Below are positions 31,331 through 41,370 of a DNA stretch of 64,000 nucleotides, piece by piece (positions within the stretch are counted from its first letter, which is position 1; each line of letters begins with the position of its first letter). The stretch is from Endozoicomonas sp. 8E (lineage in GTDB: Bacteria > Pseudomonadota > Gammaproteobacteria > Pseudomonadales > Endozoicomonadaceae): positions 2,115,697 through 2,179,696 of the forward strand of contig NZ_CP120717.1 in assembly GCF_032883915.1 (NCBI RefSeq). The letters run 5' to 3'. The notes below the pieces were generated by a model, which had not been told where the DNA came from, did not search any database, and saw nothing but the letters and a program-made list of their open reading frames with translations. The position numbers and the translations under genes were made by a program.

Positions 31331-31401
31331 TCTACTACCTCAGAACTGAGTATTTTCATTACCGTGAAAAGTGATTGCCACACTCGGTGAGGAAAAAGCT
31401 T
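31331..31401 (-). promoter_or_regulatory. Leader of gene 6
   Basis: It contains GTGTGGCAATCACTTTTCAC and the palindrome TACTCAGTTCTGAGGTA (31336-31352). The central two bases differ from gene 5 while both arms are kept. Confidence 0.7.
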
Positions 31402-34400
31402 TTAATTAAGGTAGTCTGCAGAGGCGGAAGGTAGAAAGCCTGATTGAGGAGCATTTCTCTTATCATGACGGTGAACTTTCTGATCATCGCCCTGTTGCGA
31501 TCCGAAGAAGGCTTTCAGAGTGTAGGAGTAAGGAATGCTTTCTGCGTGGGAAAATGACCATTTAGGCACATTTTCCCGGAAGTATTTCTCCCAGCCATTC
31601 TCAAACATCTTCATGGTGCGATCACGACGTTCACGGAACTGCAGGTAATTTTCGTGTCGAGTCCAGCCATACATCCTGCCGTTGGCTTTAACACGGTTTG
31701 TATAGGCTTCATCGGTTTCACTGAAGCGTTGAGGCGTGGCTATAGACATACGTTTCACATACTCATCGTTCGTTTCTGCCAGGCCTGTCCAGCGATTAAT
31801 CCTGTCAAGAGTGCGGCCCAGAGGACCACCCAGCCATTGAGTGAGCAACTTGTTGTCGTTCATAAAGAAGTCGAAAGCGAGACTCGATGCCAGAGCGAAT
31901 CCGAATGTTTGAGCATAGGTGAACCCTAATATAAGACCATGGGCGTATGATCCGACAGTGGCGACCGGACCCAGCACCAGACCGGCTGTGGCCGAGGCCA
32001 GGGTTTTTACTTTTTGTGGTGTCACCCTGTGCAGCAGCGGTACTTGAACCCCTTGTCCGGAGCTCATGGGTTTCGTCATTTCAGGCAGCAGACGGAAAAT
32101 GTTGCGAAACATTTGGGGGTTGGCGTTGTGCTGTCTGGCAAATAACATGGAGCCGGTTCTTAGCAGAATGACTGAGGAAGCGGCCTTGCCCAATGGCATG
32201 GCCAGACCGCCTGCTTCAGAGATTTGTTCAATTCCATTGTGATAGGCATATTGGCCGGTTCGGTCAAGATCAACACCGAAGCCTTCCAACCAGTGCTGGA
32301 AAGGTATGAGCACCCGTTGCAGGTAATCACCCCTGTTAGTCAGGTCCAGAAGATAGAGGAATGACATGTTCAAGATGGATAGCTCGGCAGCCTGCCAGCT
32401 GGTGCGGGTCGCCAGCAGGGGTTTGTAGCTGGAGAAGTACCAGGTGACAGCCTGTACCAGAGAGGCTGAAGGTTTGACCCAGTACTTATTCAGCTGCTGC
32501 TCAACCGCTGCGGCATAAGCCTGCATCAAGGTATTATGGATAGCCTTGATCAGGTCTGATTCAGACAGGCCGGCAGCATTGGCATAAGGCGTCAGGGTCA
32601 CCTGAACATTGGTCAGGAATGCTGCCGTCCTGCGGCCGTTTTCAAAGGCAATATCGTCAAGAACATAGTTGGCGATGACCGCAGCTGCGTACTCCTTCAT
32701 GCCGTCAACAGATTCTTTCATACCTGCCGGGTCAGTGGCAGTTAGGGTCACAGGAGTAAAGGCACTCTGCATGAATTCATCGACCCCCTCATCGGACAGC
32801 ATCTGGACAACGGCTTTGAAGCGAGGCAGGTTAACGCCGTGTTTGTTGTCAAGAAAGTGTTCAAATTCATCCACTGTCTGATAACCATCAACACCTCTGA
32901 CAGCCTTCATGTAGTTCTCAAGTTCAATCTTGCTGATCAGACCTTCACGCAGCAAAGCAATGATTTTGTGACCACTGACAGAGTGGATAGCGAAGTATTT
33001 TGAGAAGTCTTTCAGGTCCTCTGGTTCATGCTCGACGAAGTGAATGGCGCTTTTAGCCATCCCATGAATTTCCTTGTCGTATTGTTCAGCCCCGGTTTTA
33101 ACCTCATTCCTGGCCCTGTGCGCCAGATTCTGGACTTCTTCAATGACATTCCGGGGTTGATCTTCTACAGGCTCGAAAGGGGAGGGCGGAAAGTTCGTCT
33201 TCAGGCTCTTGAAGATTTCCACAATACGACTGGCCTGATTAAACGTCAGATCATCCCCGACCAGCGCCTGCAGGTGAATCGGTGCAAATTCATCGTTAAA
33301 ATCGAAAGTTGTGAGGCAGGGTATTGTTTTACCGCTGTTGATTGCTGATTCTGCCAGAGCCAGTGCGGCATCGAGAGCCTGTTGCCTGAGTTGAAGTGCT
33401 CTGAGTTTTTCCTTTTCAGCGGGAGTGGCTTTCTTGAATGTCAGCTCTAACTGGTTTGTAACCCGGATGAGTTTACTTTTTGTTGTTGCCAGCTGTTTTT
33501 CCAGCTCGCTTTCCCTCTCAATAAGCTGCCTTGTCATGTCGGCCGTGACTTTGGCAGCAAACTGTTCGTCGTCGTGAAAGACATTGGTTTCTGAATCGAC
33601 GGCAACGGGTTTAAGGTTCAGAATATTCTGAAGAAAATACTGGTTAGTCAGAAGATCTCTGAATATGGGTTTGAAACTGAACTCTTTTGCCAGTCGAATC
33701 TGTATCCAGGTTGGCGTGATGGCTGACGAAGCGACTCTGATGTGTTCCGGTGTGAGTTCAAATTTAGCTGCTCCATATATTCCATCTGGAATAGCACTGG
33801 TCAGTACCTGGTGGAGATATTCATAGTTTGCAAGCGCACGCATCGCCTGTATATCTTCGTTTATAGGCGCAGGTTGATCTTCGTTAACACCAGCATGGTG
33901 TCGCGCAGCAAGCCCCTCCAGCAATGTCATCTGCCTGCTTCGAATGACGGACTGGTAGGCTTTGACATCATATTTTTTAACCCATGCTGCAACTGCCCGG
34001 GCGGGGTTATTACCCTCAGCTTTTTCCCAGAGGTTATACAGGCTTTCTACAAAAGCAATATCATCGGGACTCTGCATCTGACCATGGAAAACAATGACCT
34101 CTCCCGGAGTTTCTGAGACCTCCAGCTTCGGATAACCTGCAGGCACAGGATAAACCTGTGTGTCATCCTCGACGTGTACAACATATCCGACGGGTTTGCT
34201 ATGTGCCAGGAGTTCATTAAGAGCCTGCTGTTGTAAATCCTCTCCCAAGATATAAACCTGGATATAGGCAGAGGCCGCTGCTGCCAGTAGAACATCATCA
34301 TTGACAAAGAGTGACTGTCCCAGACGTTGCAGTTCAGGGGGCTGATCGCCGGCAGCGAGAAGACGCATAAAGGTGCGCCCATTCACTGTAACTTTTTCTA

Positions 34401-35010
34401 CTTCAATGGTGGCAAGGGGAACATAATGATCACTTCTACCGAGGTGTCCTGCCATAAGGTCGACAAGGTTCAGCAACTCGGCCAGTCTTGAGGGACTGGC
34501 GATTTTCGTTAGCGGTTCCAGTGCTCTATCTGATTGACTGCGAATAACTTCAACTGAACCCTTATCAGTGATTCCGCCTCTGACTTCAATGACCAGTTCC
34601 TTTTCTGCAAGGTCATGTGTGAACCTGAAGACTCCCTCATCACCCATTTTCAGGATTTTGGTGTATTTCCGGGCAACGCCGTTCTCGCCTGTTTCAAACA
34701 CATCAACAATGGAAGTGCCACTGCCAATGGCAAAACTTGCTGTAAAGCCTATAGAATCAAAGAGATAGGGCCTGTCACCAGGCTGATCAGGGTAGGTGTA
34801 GGTGGTCGTAAAGGATTTGGGTATCGGCTGCCGGTCTTCCCCTAAAGTTGGCTTAACCATGACCCCAATCCGGGTAAGCTCCACATGTTCCTGAAAGTAG
34901 ACAGACTTTATTTGCAGCCTGCGACCAGCCATTGCCTGTGTATTGATGATGGAAGAGCTGATTGCAATGGCCACTGCAAGGCTTAAAGCGTTGAGGCGGG
35001 CACTCGTCAT
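31402..35010 (-). CDS. Gene 7: shortest array protein, almost no central region, 1,202 aa
   Basis: This is the natural minimal version of the family. The signal peptide ends TQAMA before GRRLQ. N-terminal and helical domains run to about 490, then a single short coiled coil (RESELEKQLATTKSKLIRVT, KLRALQLRQQ) leads straight into the C-terminal domain near 540 (LTTFDFNDEFAPIHLQ). The WDD module, LNIEDFD module and ENELDRQ module are all absent. The C-terminal domain is full length, with MKPMSSGQG-type variation (EMTKPMSSGQGVQVPLL) where the others have EIVKSMGSGQG. The N-terminal segment near 55-80 (PYLFDSIGFTASFAIGSGTS) also diverges. The tail has QKVHRHDKRNAPQSGF like genes 3 and 5. The loss of more than 500 central residues without a frameshift shows that the middle is dispensable for keeping the ends under selection. 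Confidence 0.94.
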   Translation of the reverse strand: MTSARLNALSLAVAIAISSSIINTQAMAGRRLQIKSVYFQEHVELTRIGVMVKPTLGEDRQPIPKSFTTTYTYPDQPGDRPYLFDSIGFTASFAIGSGTSIVDVFETGENGVARKYTKILKMGDEGVFRFTHDLAEKELVIEVRGGITDKGSVEVIRSQSDRALEPLTKIASPSRLAELLNLVDLMAGHLGRSDHYVPLATIEVEKVTVNGRTFMRLLAAGDQPPELQRLGQSLFVNDDVLLAAAASAYIQVYILGEDLQQQALNELLAHSKPVGYVVHVEDDTQVYPVPAGYPKLEVSETPGEVIVFHGQMQSPDDIAFVESLYNLWEKAEGNNPARAVAAWVKKYDVKAYQSVIRSRQMTLLEGLAARHHAGVNEDQPAPINEDIQAMRALANYEYLHQVLTSAIPDGIYGAAKFELTPEHIRVASSAITPTWIQIRLAKEFSFKPIFRDLLTNQYFLQNILNLKPVAVDSETNVFHDDEQFAAKVTADMTRQLIERESELEKQLATTKSKLIRVTNQLELTFKKATPAEKEKLRALQLRQQALDAALALAESAINSGKTIPCLTTFDFNDEFAPIHLQALVGDDLTFNQASRIVEIFKSLKTNFPPSPFEPVEDQPRNVIEEVQNLAHRARNEVKTGAEQYDKEIHGMAKSAIHFVEHEPEDLKDFSKYFAIHSVSGHKIIALLREGLISKIELENYMKAVRGVDGYQTVDEFEHFLDNKHGVNLPRFKAVVQMLSDEGVDEFMQSAFTPVTLTATDPAGMKESVDGMKEYAAAVIANYVLDDIAFENGRRTAAFLTNVQVTLTPYANAAGLSESDLIKAIHNTLMQAYAAAVEQQLNKYWVKPSASLVQAVTWYFSSYKPLLATRTSWQAAELSILNMSFLYLLDLTNRGDYLQRVLIPFQHWLEGFGVDLDRTGQYAYHNGIEQISEAGGLAMPLGKAASSVILLRTGSMLFARQHNANPQMFRNIFRLLPEMTKPMSSGQGVQVPLLHRVTPQKVKTLASATAGLVLGPVATVGSYAHGLILGFTYAQTFGFALASSLAFDFFMNDNKLLTQWLGGPLGRTLDRINRWTGLAETNDEYVKRMSIATPQRFSETDEAYTNRVKANGRMYGWTRHENYLQFRERRDRTMKMFENGWEKYFRENVPKWSFSHAESIPYSYTLKAFFGSQQGDDQKVHRHDKRNAPQSGFLPSASADYLN

Positions 35011-35096
35011 TTTACTACCTCAGAGCTGATTAGAAAGCTTGATTAAGGGGCATTTCTCTTACCATGACCGCCAACTTTCTGATCATCGAACTTTTG
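35011..35096 (-). promoter_or_regulatory. Leader of gene 7, divergent upstream half, with relic tail of gene 8
   Basis: The right arm and ribosome-binding site are standard (AATCAGCTCTGAGGTAGTA, 35016-35032), but the CACTTTTCACGG box is missing. In its place, in frame with gene 8 after its TAG, codons still spell DDQKV and HGKRNAP, a dead copy of the tail found in genes 3, 5 and 7. Confidence 0.7.
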
Positions 35097-38000
35097 CTAT
35101 TTGTAGAAGGCTCCAAGAGTGTAGAAGTATGGAATACTTTCTGCGTGGGAGAACGACCATTTAGGTATATTTTCCCTGAAGTATTTCTCCCAGCCATTCT
35201 CAAACAGTTTCATGGTGCGATCACGGCGTTCGCGGAACTGCAGGTAATTTTCGTGTCGAGTCCAGCCATACATCCTGTCGTTGGCTTTAACACGGTTTGT
35301 ATAGGCTTCATCGGTTTCATTGAAGCGTTGAGGCGAGGCAATAGCCGTACGTTTCACATATTCATCTTGCGTTTCACCCAAACCTATCCAGCGATTCATT
35401 TTGTCAAGACTTCGGCCCAGAGGTCCACCCAGCCACTGAGTGAGCATCTTGTTGTCGTTCATAAAGAAGTCGAAAGTGAGACTCGACGCCAGGGCGACTC
35501 CGAAGGTTTGGGCATAGGTGAATCCGGATATAAGTCCATGGGCGTATGTTCCGACAGTGGCTACCGGACCCAGCACCAGAGCGGCTGTGGCAGAGGCCAG
35601 CGTTTTCACTTTTTGTGGTGTCACCCTGTGCAGAAGCGGCACCTGAACCCCTTGTCGGGAACCCATGGATTTCACTATTTCCGGCACCAGACGGGAAATG
35701 CTGCGATACCTGTGCGGGTTGGCGTTGTACTGTCTGGCAAACAACATGGAACCGGTGCTTAGCAGAATGACTGAGGACGCGGCCTTGCCCAATGGCATGG
35801 CCAGACCGCCCACTTCAGAGACTTGTTCAATTCCATTGTGGTAGGCGTATTGGCCGGTTCGGTCAGGATCAACACCGTAGCGTTCCAACCAGTGCTGGAA
35901 AGGTGTAAGCATCCTGTGCAGGTAATCACCCCGGTTGGTCAGATCCAGAAGATAGAGGAATGACATGTTTGAGAGCGATAGTTCGGCAGCCTGCCTGGCG
36001 GTATGGGTTACCAGTAGCGGTTTGTAGCTGGTGTAATACCAGGTGACAGCCTGTACCAGAAAGGCTGAAGGTTTGACCCAGTAATCATTGAGCTGCTGCT
36101 CAACCGCTGCGGCATGAGCCTGCATCAATGTGTCATGGATAGCCTGGATCAGTTCTGATTGAGACAGGCCGACAACATTGGCATAAGGAGTCAGGGTCTC
36201 CTGAACATTGGCCAGAAATGCTGCCGTTTTGCGGCCATTTTCAAAGGCAATATCATCCAGAACGTAGTTGGCGATGACAGCAGCGGCATACTCTTTCATG
36301 CCGTCAACAGACTCTTTCATGCCCGCCGGGCCAGTTGCGGTCACGGTCACAGGAGTAATGGCAATCCCCATGAATTGCTCAGCGCCTTCATCGGACAGCA
36401 TCTGGATGACCTTCCTGAACTCGGGCACCCTGACACCCTGTTTATCACCAAGGAAGTGTTCAAACTCAGCCACTGTCTGATAACCATCAACACCTCTGAC
36501 GGCCTTTATGTAGTTTTCAAGTTCAACCTTGCTGATCAGACCTTCTCGCAGCAGAGTTATTATCTTGTTACCACTGGCAGAACGGGTAGCGAAGTATTCC
36601 AGAAAGCTTTTCAGGTCCTCTTCTTCATACTTGACGAAGTGAATGGCCATTTTGCCCATACCATTAATGACTTCGTCGTATTGTTGAGGCCCTTTGCCCA
36701 ACTCATTTCTGATCCTCTGCACCAAAACCCCGACTTCTTCCAGGACGTCCTGAGACTGATCATCTTCCAGCTCGAAAGAGGAGGGTGAGAAGTTTCTTTT
36801 CAGGTTCCTGAAGACTCTTACAATCCGGCTGGCCTGATGAAACGTCAGATCTTTTCCAACCATTGCCTGTAAGCGAATGGGGGCAAATTCATCGTCAAAA
36901 TCGAAAGTCGAAAGCTGGGGGATCACCTTAGCGCTTTTCGCTGCCGATGCTGCCAGACCCATTGCGGCTTCCAGAGCCTGTTTCTTGAGCGCGTGCTGAT
37001 GGATGAAGTCGTGCATATTGTTCAGAACTTCAACTTGTCCTGGCGTGTACTGGAAGGGACCGCCATCATTTTCGACGGCTTTCTCGGCAGCCTTCAGGGC
37101 ATTCTTCATTCTCTCAAGGTCTGCTTTCCTGACGTCAATCTCAGCTTCCAGACGGGCCTGTTCCTGAATCGGTTGCCGGATCTTGTCGCCACTGGCATCA
37201 TCCCCGCCCGCTAGTACCACAGCATCCAGTTTTTGATGAGCAGTCTCCAGCTCACTTTCAGCTTTTTTCAAAACTGTTCTGGCTGTGGCTACCTCACGAT
37301 CAAGAACGTATCGGGGCTTAGATCTCAGGAGAGCCAAATGCCTGTCAAGCTCGTTTTCAATGATCTGGATGCGCGCATTAACGTCTGGCTGAACCCTGTC
37401 GATAACTTCTTCGTCCAGCTGTAGGAGTTTTGCTTCAATTAAACTTTTTTGGTCGTTTATGCTGGCATCATCGTTATAGTCTTCAATATTGAGTTGGCGG
37501 GCCATTTCATTGTTCCGGACTCTGCTGACCACTTCATCTTCATAGACTTGGTTGACTGCATCCCGAAATGCCTGAATTCTGGCTATCAGGGCATCCTTCT
37601 GGTCAGACAGACTGGCATCCCTGTCAAGGTTCATCACCAGGTCACTGGCCAGTTTGGTTGTGAAAACCTTGACTTTTCTTACAGCAGTAACGAAATCAAG
37701 AGGGGGTATTTTCAGCTGGTGCTCAATGGCTGCAAGCCAACGTTTCTCCAGTTCTCTGAACAGCTTAATATGGTACGGATCTGCGACTTTATAAGTAAAA
37801 CTCGCATCAAGCTTTTTGAGTCTGAGGCCCCTCTCGTCGATCGCTTTGCAGTCTGCTTTCCAGAAAGTTTGGTCTATCCGATCCAGTAGGTGTTCTCTGA
37901 CAGAATCGCTGTCAAGTATATTAATAACCCTGGCAAGTCTTTCTGCTCTGTCATTCCGTTCAATGAGGTCGACCTTAAGTACTTCTTCTACATGTGTTAG

Positions 38001-40949
38001 CGGATCTGTCCGCTGTTCTCTGGCTCGCTGATCAGGGTCATGGACTCCGACTTTATAGTGAAGATGCGCGAGAAGCTTCTCGAGTTTAAGAGCCCTCCCG
38101 TCCAGAGCTGTGTTTTCATCTGCCCAGAGGGCGTTATCTATCTTATCCAGCGTCTGATCTGTAAGATCATCGCCGTAAAGCATTCTCCGAATCCTGTTAA
38201 ATCTTGTTGTTTTGTCATGCTTTTCATTGACTTTGATGTTGAGTATTTCTTCTGAGGTTTTCAGTATCTCCAGAGCATTTTCCTCCGACTCTTGTATGGC
38301 TTTTCTGACAATCCTCTGCATGTTTTCAGAAATGGCCTGGCGACGAAGATACACGTCATTGTTGTCATCAGGGGCTCTTATCTGAAGGGCTTTTTCCAGG
38401 TTACTCAATGTCTCAAGGACTTCAGGCATCACTTCGGAGTGGCCTGTTCTGATGTAATCCAGCTGTGTGTCCAAAAATTTAAGCTTGAGAAGTTTGATAT
38501 AGACTGTTGCCTCCGCGGCGGTGCGGTCTAATAGCATGGTGTTGTCATTCTGATCAATACCGAGAACCGCAGCCAGAGCATCTGTTCTGCCAGCGGTGTA
38601 AAGAAGCTCCTCATTGAGTTGCTTGCTCGTAGTATAAAGTTGTTGACGCAGAGATTGCGCTTCAGCCTTCATTGCCTCCAGTTTTTCAACCAGACGTGCT
38701 TGTTGAACGTCAATATCTGCATTGCTATCAAAATCATCAATGTCACAATGTGCGGCAATGGTTGTATAGCCGGCCTTCATTGCAGCAGCTTTGTCAGCCT
38801 CTGTGCGGACCCGAGCATTCAGCTGCTCAAAGAGTCGCTCAATGGTCTGTTGACGGGCTTCCAGGTCTGCTTCGTTGACCGGGACCAAACCATGGCGGCT
38901 TTCAATGGCAGCCAGTTCCTGCGAGAGTTCGCCATTGGGTAGCATTGTCCTGTCCAGATTCACAACAGGCTGAGAGTCGTCGGCAACCGATGTTTCGGCA
39001 ACCGATGTTGCGGCAACCGATGTTGTGGCAACCGGCATTGCGCTGGCCGGTGTTGGGGTAATGGATGTTGCAGTAAACGATGTTGGGGTAACCGATGGCC
39101 TGGTTTCATCAATTTTCTGGCTGGTAAGTCTGGCGCGTTTCTCTGGTGGCGGGGTACCATCCCGATCATCGATATTGAGCCCTGCTGCCAGTTGAACTCT
39201 ACGAGTTTTTGTGGCGTCTGCCCTGTCATCACTGATCTGTTTTTCCAGCTCCGGGATTCGTTTGTTATCCTGCTGAAATTCATCAGCCGTGTTTTTCATC
39301 ACCACGAGCACTTGACGAAGCTCTTTAAGCTCATCCTGAAATTTCTGTTTGAGTTGTACTTTTGTCAATTCTGCCTCATCACTGGCAATGGCCATTGCCG
39401 TTATGCTGCGATCTAATGTCTTGACTGCCCCGGCGAGTTCTGCCTCCCTTGCCCGCAGTTTTTCAATCGTGCTTACCAGCTCACGCATCTGTCCTTTAAT
39501 ATAGTCCCGGGCTAAAGGGGTAAAGGTACTGCCATGGTCTTCAACAAAGAAATTCATCACTGTGTTGGCAAGGGATATAAATTTCTGAATACTCTGAACA
39601 AAGTTATGATTAATCAGAAGATTTTGAAGTGCAGGTTTGAAGCTGAAGTTTTTTAGGAGTTGAAACTGCATCCAGATTGGCGTGATGATCGATGTAGCAA
39701 CTCTTATCTGTCCTGTTGTTAACTCAAATTCATCGGTTCGATCCGAGGTGTCACTGGTTAATGCCTGCTGAAAAGATTCATAGTAGGTAATCTCTGACAA
39801 TGTATCTTCATTAAGTTTGGCATCTTGCTGTACCGCCAGCTCAGCAGCAAGCTCTTCCAGCAGCGCCATTTGCCTGCTCCTGATGACGAACTGGTAGCTT
39901 CTGATTTTATCTTTTTTAACCTTTGCCTTATGTTGTATAAATCGATATTGTTCCCAGCGGAAAATGTGACTATCCACAAAAGCGATATCGGTTGGATTCG
40001 GTTTCTGGCCATGGAAAACAATAGTCTCCTCCGAAGCCTGACTCACTTCCATCCACGGATAGCCAGCAGGCGCAGGATATGCCTGTTTGCCATCCTCGAC
40101 GAGTACAACATAGCCGACGGGTTTTTGGTACGACAACAGTCTTTTGAGAGCATTCCGTTGTACATTTTTCCCCAGAAAATGGACTTGGACGTAGGCAGAG
40201 GTGGCTACTGCTAAAAGAGCCTCATCATTAACAAAGAGCGACTGTCCAAGGCGTTGCAGTTCAGGAGGCTGATCGCCCGCAACAACATGACGCATAAAGG
40301 TGCGCCCGGTCACTGCAACTTTATTTACTGGAATGTCGGCAAGGGGAACATAGTGATCGCTTGCGCCAAGGTTTCCCGCTCTTCCATGCGCACCTTTGAG
40401 CACTCCGGCCAACTGTGTGGGACTGGCGAGTTTCGTTAATGGTTCTAATGATTCGATGTCATCTGATTGAGCACGAACAGCCTCAATTGAATTCTGGTCG
40501 GTCATTCCTTTTCTGACTTCAATGACCAGTTTCTCTTCTGCAAGGTCATGGGTGAACTTGAAGACACCCTCATCACCCACCCTGAGGACTTTGGTGTATT
40601 TCAGAGCAACGTCATTCTCGTCTGTTTCAAACTGATCAACACTGGAAACGCCGCCTTCGATGCCAGAAAGAACGTCTGTGAAGCCTTCGGAAGGAACGTC
40701 GTAGCCCGCCCTGGCTTGAGCCTGATCAGGGTAGGTGGTTGTATAGGATTTGGGAATTGGCTGCTGATTATCACCTAAAGTCGGCTGAACTATGACCTCA
40801 CTCTGGGTAAATTCCACCTGTCCATTGCCCGAAATATCGACAGATTTTATCTGCAACCTTGAATCAGCCAGCGCCTGTGTACTGATGATGGAAGAGCTGA
40901 TTGCAAAGGTCACAGCAAAGCTTAATGCATGGGGGCGAGCATTCGTCAT
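35097..40949 (-). CDS. Gene 8: giant exported array protein, truncated tail, 1,950 aa
   Basis: The signal peptide (MTNARPHALSFAVTFAISSS, ending ALA before DSRLQ) and the first about 150 residues nearly match gene 9. The middle (about 490-1,295) contains coiled coils, a degenerate Thr/Ala/Val/Pro linker near residues 620-660 (TSVAATSVAETSVA), LNIEDYNDDASIND, LGIDQNDNT, two LWADENTALD-type 90-residue units and IENELDRHLALLRSKPRYVLD. The C-terminal domain (about 1,296-1,945) belongs to the KQGV[RK]VPEFRKVIQM subtype shared by genes 8-11. About 1.6 kb of it is almost identical to gene 10. The protein stops at GAFYK with TAG, while in-frame codons beyond still read FDDQKV and HGKRNAP, a relic of the tail seen in genes 3, 5 and 7. 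So a recent nonsense change probably removed the tail. Confidence 0.95.
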   Translation of the reverse strand: MTNARPHALSFAVTFAISSSIISTQALADSRLQIKSVDISGNGQVEFTQSEVIVQPTLGDNQQPIPKSYTTTYPDQAQARAGYDVPSEGFTDVLSGIEGGVSSVDQFETDENDVALKYTKVLRVGDEGVFKFTHDLAEEKLVIEVRKGMTDQNSIEAVRAQSDDIESLEPLTKLASPTQLAGVLKGAHGRAGNLGASDHYVPLADIPVNKVAVTGRTFMRHVVAGDQPPELQRLGQSLFVNDEALLAVATSAYVQVHFLGKNVQRNALKRLLSYQKPVGYVVLVEDGKQAYPAPAGYPWMEVSQASEETIVFHGQKPNPTDIAFVDSHIFRWEQYRFIQHKAKVKKDKIRSYQFVIRSRQMALLEELAAELAVQQDAKLNEDTLSEITYYESFQQALTSDTSDRTDEFELTTGQIRVATSIITPIWMQFQLLKNFSFKPALQNLLINHNFVQSIQKFISLANTVMNFFVEDHGSTFTPLARDYIKGQMRELVSTIEKLRAREAELAGAVKTLDRSITAMAIASDEAELTKVQLKQKFQDELKELRQVLVVMKNTADEFQQDNKRIPELEKQISDDRADATKTRRVQLAAGLNIDDRDGTPPPEKRARLTSQKIDETRPSVTPTSFTATSITPTPASAMPVATTSVAATSVAETSVADDSQPVVNLDRTMLPNGELSQELAAIESRHGLVPVNEADLEARQQTIERLFEQLNARVRTEADKAAAMKAGYTTIAAHCDIDDFDSNADIDVQQARLVEKLEAMKAEAQSLRQQLYTTSKQLNEELLYTAGRTDALAAVLGIDQNDNTMLLDRTAAEATVYIKLLKLKFLDTQLDYIRTGHSEVMPEVLETLSNLEKALQIRAPDDNNDVYLRRQAISENMQRIVRKAIQESEENALEILKTSEEILNIKVNEKHDKTTRFNRIRRMLYGDDLTDQTLDKIDNALWADENTALDGRALKLEKLLAHLHYKVGVHDPDQRAREQRTDPLTHVEEVLKVDLIERNDRAERLARVINILDSDSVREHLLDRIDQTFWKADCKAIDERGLRLKKLDASFTYKVADPYHIKLFRELEKRWLAAIEHQLKIPPLDFVTAVRKVKVFTTKLASDLVMNLDRDASLSDQKDALIARIQAFRDAVNQVYEDEVVSRVRNNEMARQLNIEDYNDDASINDQKSLIEAKLLQLDEEVIDRVQPDVNARIQIIENELDRHLALLRSKPRYVLDREVATARTVLKKAESELETAHQKLDAVVLAGGDDASGDKIRQPIQEQARLEAEIDVRKADLERMKNALKAAEKAVENDGGPFQYTPGQVEVLNNMHDFIHQHALKKQALEAAMGLAASAAKSAKVIPQLSTFDFDDEFAPIRLQAMVGKDLTFHQASRIVRVFRNLKRNFSPSSFELEDDQSQDVLEEVGVLVQRIRNELGKGPQQYDEVINGMGKMAIHFVKYEEEDLKSFLEYFATRSASGNKIITLLREGLISKVELENYIKAVRGVDGYQTVAEFEHFLGDKQGVRVPEFRKVIQMLSDEGAEQFMGIAITPVTVTATGPAGMKESVDGMKEYAAAVIANYVLDDIAFENGRKTAAFLANVQETLTPYANVVGLSQSELIQAIHDTLMQAHAAAVEQQLNDYWVKPSAFLVQAVTWYYTSYKPLLVTHTARQAAELSLSNMSFLYLLDLTNRGDYLHRMLTPFQHWLERYGVDPDRTGQYAYHNGIEQVSEVGGLAMPLGKAASSVILLSTGSMLFARQYNANPHRYRSISRLVPEIVKSMGSRQGVQVPLLHRVTPQKVKTLASATAALVLGPVATVGTYAHGLISGFTYAQTFGVALASSLTFDFFMNDNKMLTQWLGGPLGRSLDKMNRWIGLGETQDEYVKRTAIASPQRFNETDEAYTNRVKANDRMYGWTRHENYLQFRERRDRTMKLFENGWEKYFRENIPKWSFSHAESIPYFYTLGAFYK
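35350..36988. repeat. Near-identical tract, gene 8 copy
   Basis: Line-by-line comparison with 46470-48108 shows eight mismatches and no indel over about 1.64 kb. Identity falls off sharply at both ends. Confidence 0.9.
38979..39096 (-). repeat. Degenerate 15-bp minisatellite in gene 8
   Basis: About eight diverged units code for TSVAATSVAETSVA and VTPTSFTATSITPT. It sits at the same place relative to the ENELDRQ and LNIEDFD modules as in genes 9 and 10. Confidence 0.8.
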
Positions 40950-41370
40950 TCTATTACCTCAGAGCAGAGTAATTTGATTACCGTAAAAAATATTTCATCC
41001 CCGGGGGGACGAAAAATAGTTTCAGTCACTCATGGCTGATTTATGCCGGATTCTTGATGTCTGTGAATGGGTCGTCTAACGGTCTCTGATATCAGAGTTC
41101 GTCGCGGGTAGCCTTTTTGTCCCCCCATTCGTAGAAGGCACCCAGAGTGTAGAAATAAGGAAAACTTTTTGCGTGGGAGAACGACCATTTAGGCACATTT
41201 TCCCTGAAGTATTGCTCCCAGCCATTCCCAAATAGTCTCATGGTGCGATCCCGGCGCTCACGAAATTGCAGATAATTTTCATGTCGCGTCCAGCCATACA
41301 TTGTGTTGTTGGCTTTAACACGGTAGGCGTACTCTTCATCGGTTTCACTGAAGTATTGAGGCGCGGCAAT
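40501..41370. repeat. Duplicated gene junction, copy at genes 8/9
   Basis: This holds the gene 9 3' end, the intergenic leader and the gene 8 5' end. It matches 45590-46468 closely throughout, including the rare CTCTG palindrome arm. Confidence 0.85.
40950..41091 (-). promoter_or_regulatory. Leader of gene 8
   Basis: It carries TTTACGGTAATCAAATTACTC and the palindrome variant TACTCTGCTCTGAGGTA (40955-40971), plus one copy of the CTCATGGCTG repeat. It is nearly identical to the leader of gene 9, part of a duplicated junction. Confidence 0.7.
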
